Counted from the stretch's first letter, positions 34,380 through 46,710 are shown. The stretch is DNA of 64,000 bases from Neoechinorhynchus agilis (GCA_051530055.1 CM121341.1:5270001-5334000); one strand, 5' to 3'. A program made the numbers and translations. The notes: a model not told the origin generated them from the sequence alone.

Positions 34380-34600
34380 TTTTCCTTTTTAGGCATACAG
34401 CCAAATCAATCTTTTACATCAGAGAAATGATTGAATCACTTAGACTCGAGGCGGGAATCAATATAACCGGCTTGCTAGTGTAAACATTAAAGAATTCAAC
34501 ATTTAGCCAGTCTAGTCAAATAGATGTCTCTCCTCAGAAGGTATCTGATGATCCGGTTCGTACAAAACCCATTATTTTTGAAGACTGGTCAGCCCGTAAC
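34380..34600. mobile_element. Degenerate SINE fragment
   Basis: GGCATACAGCCAAATCAATC, TTACATCAGAGAAATGATTG and CCGGCTTGCTAGTGTAAAC match the tail and linker of the SINE family, minus orientation first. Order and identity are disturbed. Confidence 0.5.
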
Positions 34601-34639
34601 TTTTTTATTAAGTATCAATGTGCAGCCTTTTCCCAAGGC

Positions 34640-35240
34640 TGATAATTTTCCTTGGGCACACAACCCACCGATCTGGTTCAGGGAAGCGCATAAAATCACT
34701 TAATGACCTGAACCATACGGTTATGAGCCTGTTTCAGAATCAACTGGTTCGAATCGATTTCCGCCAAAGACCCACAATCAAAGGGGACAAAATATCTCGT
34801 TGAAAGGAAGAGGAAACTCACTGATGAGTCCCGCCTCCTCGGGAGGTATCTGAGAATCCGGACGAATGTACAAACTCTTTACCGTGTGTATTAGAGAGAT
34901 TATGTGGTTATATCACTTCTCTGATGTAATTGGTTTGGCTTTATGCCTAAAAATAAGCTGGACAAGAAGGGATAGACTAAAATTTAATGATGATATGAAA
35001 CTAACTGGCTTGCCAGTAAAACTTAAAATGGAATACAGCGCTCATCCTGAGTCGAAAAATTGGCTGAGTTTGACATTCCGTAGTTGTGTCGAGGTAGTTA
35101 AGGATCAACTGGTTCGAATCCGTTATTGCCAATGACCCACAATCAAAGGGACAAAGTATCTCGTTGAAAGGAAGAGGAAACTCACTGATGAGTCCCACCT
35201 CCTGGGTAGGTATCTGAGGATACGAACGAATATTCGTGAT
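34640..35240 (+). mobile_element. Two head-to-tail SINE copies, period about 367
   Basis: B-box-like GGTTCGAATCGATTTCC at 34743 and GGTTCGAATCCGTTATT at 35110 mark successive heads. Each is followed by the body with GAGGAAACTCACTGATGAGT and a CCTCC/GGAGG-type hairpin. The linker GGCTTTATGCCTAAAAATAA, CTTGCCAGTAAAACTTAAA and an A-box-like TGGCTGAGTTTG lie between them. A head-to-tail dimer is unusual for an ordinary SINE. Confidence 0.65.
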
Positions 35241-35274
35241 GCCAAGAGAAACATTATATAATTTTTCCTATTAA

Positions 35275-35395
35275 AAACGTTCTACGAACCTCGTAAGGGG
35301 TTCATCGTCAGTTTGTTAGTTTTTAAAAGACGCTTGTGTCATTTGATAACTTACAAACAGATGAGTAACCCCTTACGAGGTTATCAAAAAATGAT
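35275..35395. repeat. Foldback element, second motif class
   Basis: CCTCGTAAGGGGTTCATC is mirrored by GAGTAACCCCTTACGAGG at 35362. On the minus strand it reads CTGACGA, T, then GAACC/GGTTC pairing around an eight-base loop, then GTAGAACG. Related sequence occurs at 62935-62975 and 11035-11065. Confidence 0.7.
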
Positions 35396-35473
35396 AGGAA
35401 ATGGAGAATATTTGAATTGTGGTTACCATGGAACTGATAATCCCTTTAACCATATTGATCTGAGAATCCTACG

Positions 35474-35719
35474 ATGTTATGGATACTGTCATCATTATTG
35501 GTCGTCTTTGCAATCATTTCAGGATGTGCTTTATGCTGTTGTGTGTGTTGTGGTCGCAAACGCGAATTGGACCAAAGAAATGTAACGTCCGTGGATAATT
35601 ACACTAGCGAAATATTTGAATGTCAACTTGATCCTGAACATTTGAGAAGTTTATTGATAAGAGCACCTGAAAGGAACCCGGAGTGCCAAAAGATCTTGAC
35701 CATGATTACTTTATCGTGA
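35474..35719 (+). CDS. Hypothetical small membrane protein
   Basis: An 81-codon frame opens with a hydrophobic helix (MLWILSSLLVVFAIISG), followed at once by a cysteine cluster (CALCCCVCCGRKR) and a hydrophilic tail of about 50 residues. A membrane helix next to Cys and basic residues is typical of single-pass proteins palmitoylated at the cytoplasmic face. The stop lies 22 bases from the stop of RME-8 on the other strand, a compact convergent arrangement. An upstream frame (35390-35460, YLNCGYHGTDNP) might belong to it, but I found no splice that joins the two. No family recognised. Confidence 0.4.
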   Translation: MLWILSSLLVVFAIISGCALCCCVCCGRKRELDQRNVTSVDNYTSEIFECQLDPEHLRSLLIRAPERNPECQKILTMITLS

Positions 35720-35741
35720 AATTAAACGCTCATCACAATTC

Positions 35742-38700
35742 TTAAGACATGTCAATTCGCGTGGGTGGTGGTGGTTGTGCTGCTGCTGCTGTGTCTCCAT
35801 TTGCATCATTTCCATAAGTTGGATTGGATGGAACTGAGGTAAGGTATCCCGCGCTCAATGGAGCGCCACCGCCTGTCAATCTAGCCAATCGTTCCATTGT
35901 ATTTGAAGTGTCTTCGATAAAGAGATCGTGCCTTTGATGCTTATAATCCGCCCAGGAATCACATGAATCTAACATAGTTCCGATTTTATCCGGTGCAGCT
36001 TCGTTCATGGCTTTGAGTGCTGTGATCAAATAAGCTCTACATGTATTGTCCAGGAATATCCTATGCTTCGGTGATTGACCATCAAGTATATCAAGAAGAC
36101 GTTTTATCAATCCGCATGATATCATGTCACTCAGGGGAGCTGTTCTTATACTAGGAAGTGTCGAAAATCAAATCTTGTTTTAGGTCGAAAATAAACAATT
36201 GGCCGACGTTTTTTGAGCAAATGTCCTTTTTCGACCTTAAAACTTTATCGTTTCCTTAACGCCATCTTTTAAACAGGAAAAAAAGTGAGTCCGGATTTTG
36301 CGGACGGTGATTGTAAAACTCATTGAGAAAAGACAAAATGTCCCACAATCACTACCCCGTCGGCACCTAGCGATTCGCACGAGCGCATTGGAACTTCGCG
36401 TTCAATGCCTTCAAATTGCGCTCGATTGATCGATGGGTTCCACGGGGGGCGGATCAGGTTTGAGATTCCGAAGTCTGTGAGTTAGCTGAAAGGCATGCGA
36501 TTTAAGATAAATAAATTTTGACTTGTGGTGAAGAATACTCGAACGGTTAAAAATCATTTTATTCTAATGAAATATTTCGAAAGAGAGGAAACCTCGCCCG
36601 AAATATTTCATTAGAATAAAATGATTCAGTACACAAGTCAAAATTTCCCACAGCTCTCTTCTTTCAGGTTCTCGCGATGGGGTCGTCCGAGCTAGACTGT
36701 TGGCAGTTTCAACACGAGAATCTGGGGCGTGGTTGGAGGCTGTTCCTCTGGCATCTGTGGGAACTCTTCTTACTGACGAGGTAACGAGGATCGCAGTATC
36801 CTTAAGACTCGGTCTCCCGATATGCACGCCCCATCGCTGTCGATGTGGGTCTTTGGTTGATGCTTTCGGGCGACACGGTCTCGTCTGCAGAAGGTCAGCA
36901 GGAAGGTTTTCACGCCATTCTGAAATCAATAACGTAATTTCTCGGGCGTTGAGAACGGCGAACTTCCCGAACATCCTGGAACCCGCCCACCTCTGCAGAC
37001 TAGACGGCCGTAGGCCCGATGGAATTTCGGTCTTCCCGTGGCGGGAGGGCAAATGCCTTCTCTGGGACGCAACCCTCGCAGCCAGCAACATCCCCTACTC
37101 CCTCGAAATCGCCGGTGGTGCCGCCAGTGCAGCGGAAGGGAGGAAGGTACGAAAATATATGCAGCTATCGAGGGCTCACTATTTTGTCCCCTTTGGGGTA
37201 GAGACGTATGGAGCGCTCGGCAGCTCGGCACTCTCTCTGCTCAAGGATCTCTCGAAGAAATTGAGAGAGGCAACCGGAGACTCAAGAGCAGGCTTATTTC
37301 TTCGACAAAATATCTCGCTGGCAGTACAACGGGGCAATGCTGCCAGCGTGATGGCGACGGTCGAGGAAGGACAAAAGCTGGAATTTGGTGGGAGGTGGTG
37401 AATGTAAAGAAAAGTCGATACTCATTATTTAAAAACTTACAAGCAATAGCGACTGAAAAAAAAATGATGAAATTTCCCATCCCGGTATGGATTTTCTGTC
37501 TCGATATGATTAAAATAACCCAAACAAACTTAACTTTAAATGTTCCTTTACGTGTTTTCTAAAATACTTAGTCCAGTTTAGATTGGGACGTGTAATTAAA
37601 GTTCCATTTTGAAAAAAAACACGAGAAAAGTTCTAGAGGTCAAATGTACAAGAGTAGCTACCATAACAGTTTCTCATGATTCATTGAGAATTCCCTACTT
37701 GGATGCATGATCGTTGCCAAAAGACTTGATACTACAGGGAGAAGGTCAGCTCTTCTGTCGATTTGATTTAATAGCGAAGGAGCAAGAGGTGATTGTCCAC
37801 CGACGGCTGCATTTATGTCGGTCATTTGTCTAAAGCAGATTTCACTCTCAGCGAGGCAGCTTATCAATTTGAGCGCACAAGCACCAACGGCATCGTCATT
37901 GTTCACAAGAGATGAACAGATAAATGGGATAGCGCCGGTCGAAGGAACAGTTGAGTCCATGAGTAAAGCATAAACTTGCTGTGTTGCAGGAGTGACACTT
38001 AAGTCTTGCCCTGTTCCAAATAAAGAAAGAAGACAATCAGTGAGAAGTTGTAGTAGTTGATGATGTTGAGTTGGAGGCGATTCTTTAGGTAAAGCGTTAA
38101 TCGTATTAATGGTTCGTATCCAACGTTCAAGTAGCTCAGTTGAGAACTTCTTTGGATTACGAACGACCCAACCTGGAGTGGCCAAAAATGCATTCAAGTA
38201 CACTCCACTAACTTGATATTCGTCTTCGTTTTCAGCTGATTCAAAATAGACCGGTTGATCCGGAAGGGGACTATCTCTGCCGTCCGCTATAAACCTATGA
38301 ACTGCTTCCTTCACTTTCTGCCTAGTAAGGCGATTCCATACGAGTTCGGGATTGTTGTAATCGTTCATATAAAGTGCACACGCTACTTCAGGATCCGATA
38401 GTTTATCTAGGATTAGACTGGGTAAAAAAAGGTCGAGTTGGAGACGTACTCGTCGACCACTTAAAGTGTCCGAACACACTCTTGACAGAAGTTGTGCGGC
38501 CAATTTTCGTTCACTGAGTTCAAAACAGCGTATTTTGTGGCATTCGTTTGATTGATGCTGATGATCTTCGACTTCTGATATGAAAACCGAAACAACAGCA
38601 ATATGTCCACGTTGTTCAAAGAATTGTTTTACGAAATACGGTCGAGCTGATAGAACTGTGAGAACGGAAAGATGAACATTAGGCTCGTTTGTGTCGACGA

Positions 38701-41700
38701 GAGTGTTCAATAGAGCTGAACACAGCAGAGAAGTTGTATCTAACGCTGAGCCAACAGGAGCTTGAGTCATTATATTGACACACGATTCATAGGAACATAA
38801 GGCAAGAAGTGACTGAGCCGTCAATCGAGAATCTTCTTTAAGATATTTAACAAGTTGACTCATATGGTCACTTAGACAACTTGCATCGGGTTCATACCTA
38901 CCACAAAGAACCAAAAGAGCTTTTAGTCGAATATCGACAGAAATATCAGATTCGTCAGTAGTAGGCAAGAGATTTACGAACAGCTCTTGGTCAACTGAAT
39001 CAGTAGCTTCATCGGGTTGCTCGATGTAGTGTTTCAAATAGACACCGACTAAAGAAGGTTCGTTTTCATGAAGGGAATAATGAAAATCGTTTGAGAGTAT
39101 ATTGAACGCAACTGCTTGTTCTTCGTCAGTGTTAGTTTTAAAAACTTCAAATGGACCTTTGGACTGGTCTAAAAGATTAGCCAGTTCTCTTCTGCAGCTA
39201 TTATCCCAGAGTAACATTGGACCATAGGTATTTGAGTGGAAAAGCCTTAAGAATTCTATTATTCGATCTTCATTTCCGGATGAAGTCATACGTGCCATAT
39301 GTTCAGGCAAACACCCAGAAACCCATCTTAAAAATCGTCCAAGAACATTACCAGCCAATATTGCTAATCGATTGAGAGCACGTTGTTTTCCACTTACAAC
39401 ACCAATAGTGGGATCCTCGTCATCATGTGGCTGGCTCGCGTCCATAGTTGAATCATAATTGAAGAAAGTCCGAAGCAACTGTAATGGAAGACCAGATCTT
39501 ACAAATTCGTGTATCAAAAGTTGGTTCACTTGATCAGGTATACGTTTCTGAGAAATCTCAACGGGACCGCTTAAGGCATCACAAGCTTCGAGGGTATGTG
39601 TAGCTAAGACGGTTATATGAGAATCTATTGCCAATCGAAGTGTATGGCATAATTCATTGGGAAGTGTGAGGATATCTTGGTCATCGCCGTTTGGAATATC
39701 ATTTCGGCACCTTTGAAACCGACCGGCAACAGTCCAAAACCTAGCCACATTCACACAAGTGAGTACGTTCGTATCCGTTTCATTGGGGTTCGTTCCAAGC
39801 ATGTTCACAGCTTTCGTATAGCATTCTTTGAGAAGTGAAATCCCACGTTCAGTTGATCGAAACGACTCTGCGTTCAATGCACTACAACTAACGGTCGCAA
39901 CACACAGATCAAGAGCTGCTGGAATGACGGAGTCGGTGTCACCGTCGTTTATATCCATTAAATTGCCTTCGTCTTCTTTAAATCGTTCAATTGTTTCAAT
40001 CAAAGGTCCATATCCCGCGTAACAAAATGGCTGCATAATACGACTAAACCTTCCGTAAACATACGATTGAGCTTCCATCAAAAGAATGATGAATCGTTTG
40101 TTTGGACCACCGATTATTGATCCATTTCCGTCTTTGTATTGCACGAGGAAATCATATGCTTTGTTTACCTGTTCAAATTTATCGCGGCCGGCTGGATTTT
40201 TATCCGGATGATACTTTTGAGCGAGTCGGAAGTAGGCACGACGAATGTGACTAAGATCATTCGATACTTCACCTTCTTCGTCCAGCTCAAGGATCTTACA
40301 AGCTTCATTTGTAGACAAGGTGGATCCTTGCATAGCCAATTCCTCCTTCCAACGTTTAAGGCAATCTTTAAGAAGCTGAACAGGATCTGATATGGGCCAT
40401 TCCGGATTTCTACACAATTCCTTGAGATAGAACTGATGACAAAATAGTTCGTCTTTCAGAGGTGGAGGATACTCGATTCGAGGAAGTGGGCAATATTGAT
40501 ATGGAGCGTAAATATTGCTTTTTAAACGTGGACTATAGTCGTAGAGATGTAAAGCGATTTTGGAAATTAAGTGTCGTCTTAGACTCGCATCCCAGATTAT
40601 TTCTGGAGTTCGGCATTCACTCAAGAAAGCTTCTGAGAATTTTTCAGGTCCGTAGTTTTCTAGATAATAAATCATTGCATCCGGTAGAAGAGGGGCTAGA
40701 ATGCTTCTACTTGTCAGTTCACCCGAAGCATCGGGTAATCTAAATGCTTGTCGTAGATGGGTTGCATGAAGGAATGTTGCAATCGGACGTAGATTTGAGC
40801 CTTGATACATGAGAAAAAAGAAGAATATTCCGGTGGCATAAAGACGTGATACGCATGGATTATCTCGGATTATCAAGCTTAGTAGGACAGCTACTTTCTC
40901 GACAATAATGGGATCAAACGTTAGTGCAAGTTGTGATAGTGTTGTAAGCGGGATTGGTTCACTTAAGATGGTCATTACACGTGGAAGAGGGCGAACGACT
41001 GCTCCATTTTTACGACTTGGAAAGTATTTGCAGATACGGATTAAGGCCGATAGGATTGTGATCGCTAAATCGGTTTCAGTCTTAAAATGAACCGACTCAT
41101 CAACAAGAGCCATCCAGTAAAATTGAGATACTCGTTCGATTGGTCGCCAAGCTTCCATTCCTGGTGCCCATACTTGAGAATCGGGACTTAGAGAACAATT
41201 TTCCTTTAACATTTCAACTATTTTCTGACCACTAAAAGGACCGGATCGTATACCTTTATCTTGAACATACCATTCAGCATAATCGGAAATACCTTCCGTA
41301 CATGGAGCAGCTTCAATCATTGCACTTTGAAGAATTGGTGCTGCAAATGTTGCCCGATTCGTATGAAGATGGCACAATGGCATAAGATTGATCAAAACGT
41401 TTAATCCACGATTACAAATAAAATCGGAAGCACTTTGTTTGTGAAGTGTTAATGCAAAGCAAAAATCTATTAGGTGATCACGTTCAATCCGATCAGCATT
41501 AGCACCCTTATCAATCAAATTGACAATGAAAGCAACGTCCGAAAACCAACCGATATGTTCAAAACAACTCGTGTACACGATTCCTAAAGCACGAGCACAC
41601 ATTCGTCTCATTGAACTTTTTGGTTCACTCAAAAGAAACTTGTGATACAATTGATGGAAAAATTGAAACGGCTCAATAAAATCATTAGTAAGCAAATCAG

Positions 41701-44535
41701 ATGATTTATCGATTAGCAATCGTAGGTAATAACTACCAATTTTTACTTCATCTTGTAAGCAAACGTAAGTAATAAAGAACTCATCACAATTCCAAGCGAT
41801 TTCAATACCCGGTGGACATAATGAACGAGCTTGAACGAATCCATTATATTCCGCGGCTAGTCGGTCTCTTAACTCACGACGTGTCTTAAAGTCCCAAATT
41901 AAGTCAGGTTTTATTGCATGAGTTCTTATGACGAGGAACGGCCGAATTCTCAAAAAAAGAGACGAAAAAATAAGAATCTCATTAATAAAGTTCGTCTGTA
42001 ATTATGGGCATGTGAATGAATTTCTAAGTCCAAATGGTAGAAAAGAGGATTTTGTTAGCCCCGATTGGTTCATATCGCAATGAAGAACTCATGATTTATG
42101 TGATCCTGATAGAATGAGTGAAAGAACATTTGCCAATTGAGTGTACAAGCATCTGCTGGTCTAGGTCGTTTCCTCCTCAACACGATTAGACCGCTTCCAG
42201 AAGACCACGAAGCATTATCCGATTTAAGATTAATTCGAAGTTTCCAGTGATTAAGAGCTCGATTCACGTGTTTTTCGATGAACAAAAGGCTCTTAAGTGC
42301 GGCCGATTCATTCTGTCGTCCTAGGACACTGACATTATCACGTTTCATTTGTTGAGCCGTTGCATCAGTACTTGACGAATTTTCAAGACAGCAACAATCT
42401 TCAACGAAATCCTTTGGATTATTCACTCGCTCATTCGAAGTTAAAGCTCTAAGAAGTCCTGCAGGAAATATTCTTTTAAGCAGGACATAGGTTTCGCCGA
42501 TAACTCCATCAGTAGTCCACAGATCAAGCAATGATCGACTTAACTTTCTAACAAAGGTTCGATCGCCGCCAGCAGTTGAAGTCACAGCCGCAGGGCCATA
42601 AAGAGCAGTTGATAGATGTGAGAGGATGGATCCTTCAGTAAGTGCAAGACCAATAAGTCGACTACGTGCCTCTCCTTTGCTTTCCTCGATTAATGCTCGT
42701 AATATAAGGGCAGCACCTTTCCTTACTGTAAGAGATGGATGATCGACGAGTTGATAGAAAAGATTAGATGCGCTATTCCTAGGAGATGCTGTGAGTGCGA
42801 GGATTTGCTCAAATTGTGCTCCATCCGTCGTTTCCGAGAATGGAGCACATAATGCAAAAGTGAAGAAATCCAATAGTGAACAAACGACAAGACTGCTTGT
42901 ACCGCTCTTCACACATTCCCATAAACGATTCAATAAAGAAGCCAGAAATCGAGTCGAGTGAAGGATATATTTTTTATTACTTTGTTCTCTGAGTAGATCG
43001 TTTGCAGTAGCATTATTGGACTCCATGTTCGTATCAATCGATGATTCTTCATACGATGTGATCGGTTGTTGCATTAGGACGTTCAATGCTTCTACGGCTG
43101 CATAAGCTGCAGCAGAATCATTGCATTTTATGGCACGACTGACCGACCGTCCCATACTTTCCCGGAATTGCTGCATGGCTGAAAAGCATTCAAATCCAGC
43201 TTGGCAGCATAGAAGTCGTCGCATCGCTAAAAATTTAAGTTCAAGTTGAACGGGTGTTTCCTCGCGTTCGTCGTTATTGACCAGAGCTACCAAAGCACTC
43301 GTAATGAGTCTATTTCGGTTTTCGGAGAAATAATTCAAAGAAGATCCATTAGAATGGCCAATAAGTGGTCCGCCGTGATTTATGTTACACACAAACCTCA
43401 GTTGATCTTCGGCAAAATCGTCCGCTGAAACGAAGTTATGTGAAGCCAAAAGTAAACGGACGTGGATTTCCTCAACGTCCGGACCGTTCGAACGATCCAG
43501 TGGTGCCCAATGCATCGATCGTTCATACACATGACTATGAACGTAAGCATTTATGTTTCCGGACGCTCGGATTGAGTCTAGAAGAGCAACTAAAAGATTA
43601 TCTCGATCGGAACTCGCGTAGGAACGTTTTTTGTGGATTTCGTCGTCATTGGTAGAAGAAGTAACGATTTCAAATCGTCGCATATCAGTCGGACATCGAT
43701 GAAGAGAATGTATATGACTATAAGGAATGAGAGATGAGATGGAATAGGTCCTGGGGTCACGTTCGACCATACAAGTCGTCGATAGACACAATAATCGTTG
43801 TTTTGTTTGTTGTTTGTAAACACTGAATTCACTTAAAGATGCCTGGGCTTCTGATCGGCCATAAAGTGGACCGAATCGAAGGTCAAAGTGACCAAGATCG
43901 CTGGTACGAATAATGTTCAATTGAATGGCAAGTTCTCTATTCATCACTTGACTTAGTGCGTTCGCAAATGCGTTTGTATTATCGTTAAAAGATAGCCGGA
44001 AAGTGTGTGAGCGCTCGAATGGACGGAGAACCAATCGAACAAGATTATCTTGCGAAGATAAATCCAATCGATCGATATTAGAGAACAAATACGAAGATAA
44101 TAGAAGTCGATTAATGTCGCAGCTGTATACCTCGACGGCCCACGTCGTTATCTTCAATTGAACTTTTCTCTCAGTGCCATTCCATGTCATTTTGTAAGCC
44201 TCAAACGAGATGGGATTATCTCCAACGAGTTTTCCTATAAGCCGATTGGCATCAGTGATTAAATCTGATCGGAAATCACATGAAAATCGCATCGTGTCAC
44301 TGTTGGCCGCATTGCTTCGTTGTTTCCGAAACACAAATGTGAATTCGGTCGGTACACGAGGATTCGGAACGAGTTCCAGGACCGAGTCCAGTTGCCATTG
44401 ATTGGTTATTTCGAGATTAGACGGATTTAGAGTACGAATTTCCAATCGATTTAGAACAAATACTCGTTTGTACTTACCCTTCCATGAGTGCTTCACCACA
44501 AAATACGATGAAATGTCGCCTTTAGAAGTTTGCAT
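35742..44535 (-). CDS. DNAJC13: Endosomal J-domain protein RME-8 (DNAJC13)
   Basis: Three exons (44535-42089, 41924-37699, 36139-35742) join in frame to give about 2,356 residues; human DNAJC13 has 2,243. The N-terminus (VVKHSWKGKYKRVF) is the phosphoinositide-binding PH-like region. A GYF-2 module (WYVQDKGIRSGPF...VWAPGMEAW) lies near residue 1030. The J domain, with HPDKNP, is near 1390. IWN-type repeats recur (DLIWDFKTRREL, EIIWDASLRRHL, LLWDNSCRREL, ELVWNRLTRQKV), set in armadillo-like helices. The end (KHQRHDLFI, AGYLTSVPS) matches the RME-8 C-terminus. RME-8 recruits Hsc70 to early endosomes and works with SNX1 and the WASH complex in retromer recycling and clathrin removal. Introns are 164 nt and 1,559 nt; the latter holds an antisense LINE and a foldback element. 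The acceptor at 36140 was chosen because it keeps frame. Confidence 0.93.
36545..36650. repeat. Foldback element
   Basis: CATTTTATTCTAATGAAATA is mirrored by TATTTCATTAGAATAAAATG, with GAAATATTTC at both inner edges and a GAGG/CCTC hairpin near the centre. It lies in the last RME-8 intron next to the LINE copy. Confidence 0.8.
36655..37401 (+). mobile_element. Best-preserved LINE 3' half (restriction-like-endonuclease type)
   Basis: One open frame of 233 codons covers the C-terminus of a non-LTR retrotransposon protein. It has a CCHC cluster (CRCG...H...C, from HRCRCGSLVDAFGRHGLVC), then RH, then GRRPDGISVFPW and CLLWDAT, the restriction-like endonuclease core of R2/NeSL-type LINEs. It ends VQRGNAASVMATVEEG and FGGRW. 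The reverse transcriptase is absent, so the copy is 5'-truncated, the usual outcome of incomplete target-primed insertion. It sits antisense in the last RME-8 intron. The intact frame suggests it is the youngest of about seven copies here. Confidence 0.8.
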
Positions 44536-44754
44536 TTCAATTGGATTTGAAGACGAGAATATAAGAGATTCATTGCGTAAGGAATCGGTGTTCTCCCGTG
44601 TTTTTGACTTGAAGCGTCAATCGAACCATTTAAAGAAAATCGATTTGATCGAGTCGAAACGTTTCTTCTAGTCGTTCGTCCATCAAAATTTGAGATGGGA
44701 GCATTCTTTAATGACGAATGAGCCTTTTTAGACGCATAGTTTCTACAAATCAGC

Positions 44755-45345
44755 CCAGAGATCATCTCAAAATCGAATCATCCCCAAGGATCTTCTCTTT
44801 TTGATGATCATTTAGAGACGTGTGATGCTATTTATCCGAGATCATCTCAAAATCGAATCATCCCCAAGGATTTTCTCTTATTGATGATCATTTAGAGACG
44901 TGTGATGCTATTTATCCGAGATCATCTCAAAATCGAATCATCCCCAAGGATTTTCTCTTTTTGATGATCATTTAGAGACGTGTGATGCTATTTATCCGAG
45001 ATCATTCAAATCGAATCATCCCCAAGGATTTTCTTGTATGATCATTTAGAGACGTGTGATGCTATTTATCCGAGATCATCTCAAAATCGAATCATCCCCA
45101 AGGATTTTCTCTTATTGATGATCATTTAGAGACGTGTGATGCTATTTATCCGAGATCATCTCAAAATCGAATCATCCCCAAGGATTTTCTCTTTTTGATG
45201 ATCATTTAGAGACGTGTGGCGACCAAATAATCCTCGGAGAAATCAGCCCAGAGATCATCTCCAAATAGAATCTTTCCATAGGATTTTCTCTTATTGATGA
45301 TCATTTAGAGACGTGTTGTGACCAATTAATCCCTTGATCAAACGC
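44755..45345. repeat. Minisatellite, about 81-base unit
   Basis: About seven units contain GAGATCATCTCAAAATCGAA, TCATCCCCAAGGATTTTCTC and TGATGATCATTTAGAGACGT. This is the inverse-orientation relative of the 11.7 kb and 17.9 kb arrays. It begins about 220 bases upstream of the RME-8 start codon. Confidence 0.85.
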
Positions 45346-45591
45346 ACATTTTATTGTTACATTTCGTGAAAACGCTTAATCAGTCATCTAAAAAGATTTT
45401 TGATGATTTACACAAATAGATTCATGCGGTGAAGCGATTTCAAATGCACAGATCGAATCTTTGGGAGGGAAGTTGTAAAATTGAACCGTAATGTATAAAG
45501 AATGGCCGTAAATAAGCTGGAAAGGTACGCGGACTCCGCAATGACAAAATGAGTGTACCGGTTTCTTTGCCTTTTTGATCTATTTTTAAGC
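45346..45591. other. Interval without recognisable gene
   Basis: No repeat or coding signal that I recognise. It may be 5' sequence of the adjacent LINE. Confidence 0.3.
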
Positions 45592-45785
45592 TTAAGCTCT
45601 TTGATCAGGTAGATCCTTTTCTCTCCCACTATCTGGATCAAACTTATACTTTTTATGAAATTCGGCGATAACAAGTCTCCTTATTTCCAAGCTCTTTGAT
45701 CAGGTAGATCCTTTTCTCTCCCACTATCTGGATCAAACTTATATTTTTTATGAAATTCGGCGATAACAAGTCTCCTTATTTCCGC
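45592..45785. repeat. Tandem duplication of about 97 bases
   Basis: AAGCTCTTTGATCAGGTAGA through AACAAGTCTCCTTATTTCC occurs twice in direct succession with one or two differences. It sits at the 5' edge of the recognisable LINE sequence. Confidence 0.8.
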
Positions 45786-46710
45786 AAAACCCGCCGCTCT
45801 TTCAAAAATCATCGAAAAATGTTTTAAATCTTGCCTTCTTTCACTTCTCAACGAGAAGTTATCGCCCCTGCAATTTGGCTTCCGGTCCAAATTTACTGCA
45901 ACCGATGCCCTACTTTGCATTAATGAGACGCTCGTAAGCAACAGCGACAATAACTCCTCCCACTTCACCCGTCTCATTCAACTTGATTTATCGAAAGCAT
46001 TCGATTCCGTGGACCATTCACTCTTTCCCCGGGCCTGCTCCGGATTTGGTCTCAATTTGTGGCAGATCCGCTGGCTCCAATCTTATCTTCACAATCGCAA
46101 ACAATACATTCACAGCCGTTCTACCTCTTCTATCAGCCTATCTCTCACCAAAGGCGTACCTCAAGGTGCTTTCATCACTTCTCTTTAATATTTTCCTTAA
46201 CGACCTCAAACCTCTCTTCTCTCACTGTAAACTCTTCTTATACGTCGACGATATCACCTTCATCACCCTTTAACCCTCACCTCTCGCTCCTTAACCTCTA
46301 AGGAAATCACACAGAAAAGATTTCTGCACCAATCACAAACTCTACTTGAATTTCTCTAAATGCTTCGAAATTATCCTCTCTCTCCCGCAACCCCACATCA
46401 TCCCCTGAGTTTCCAAATGACATCTTACGAGTCAGCTCCCTAAGAATTCTGGGTACTAATTTCAATCAAATTTGAAATGGGACTCGCACATCACTCTCCC
46501 CTCAAGCAAAACGCCTTTAAAAATTATCTCCTCAAACGCCTTGCCCCCATTTCACGCGAGCACAACACTCGTAATCCTAACTCGTTTCATCCTCCCCCTA
46601 CTCTGCCCAATCTTCTCTCGGATATCAGAACTTGAAATGAACCTGAGGAAAGACCAACTTTGCAAGCACTTCTGCATAACCGGATATTTTCACCCGAACG
46701 AACCGTCCAC
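45780..46710 (+). mobile_element. Degenerate LINE with reverse transcriptase
   Basis: Successive frames give LSPLQFGFRSKFTATDALLC, LIQLDLSKAFDSVDHSL, LQSYLHNRKQYIHSRST, LTKGVPQGAFI and the catalytic-box segment LFLYVDDITFI. These are the ordered reverse-transcriptase blocks of CR1/jockey-type LINEs (FGFR, LDLSKAFD, GVPQG, YVDD). At least two frameshifts break it. The tail (HNTRNPNSFHPP, then LEMNLRKD) is shared with the 20.7 kb satellite. This family is distinct from the restriction-like-endonuclease LINE. Confidence 0.8.

Noticed and set aside
44493-44765. Minus-strand frame overlapping the RME-8 5' end
   Set aside because: It is out of frame with RME-8, whose own start fits the family N-terminus; likely 5' UTR and chance.
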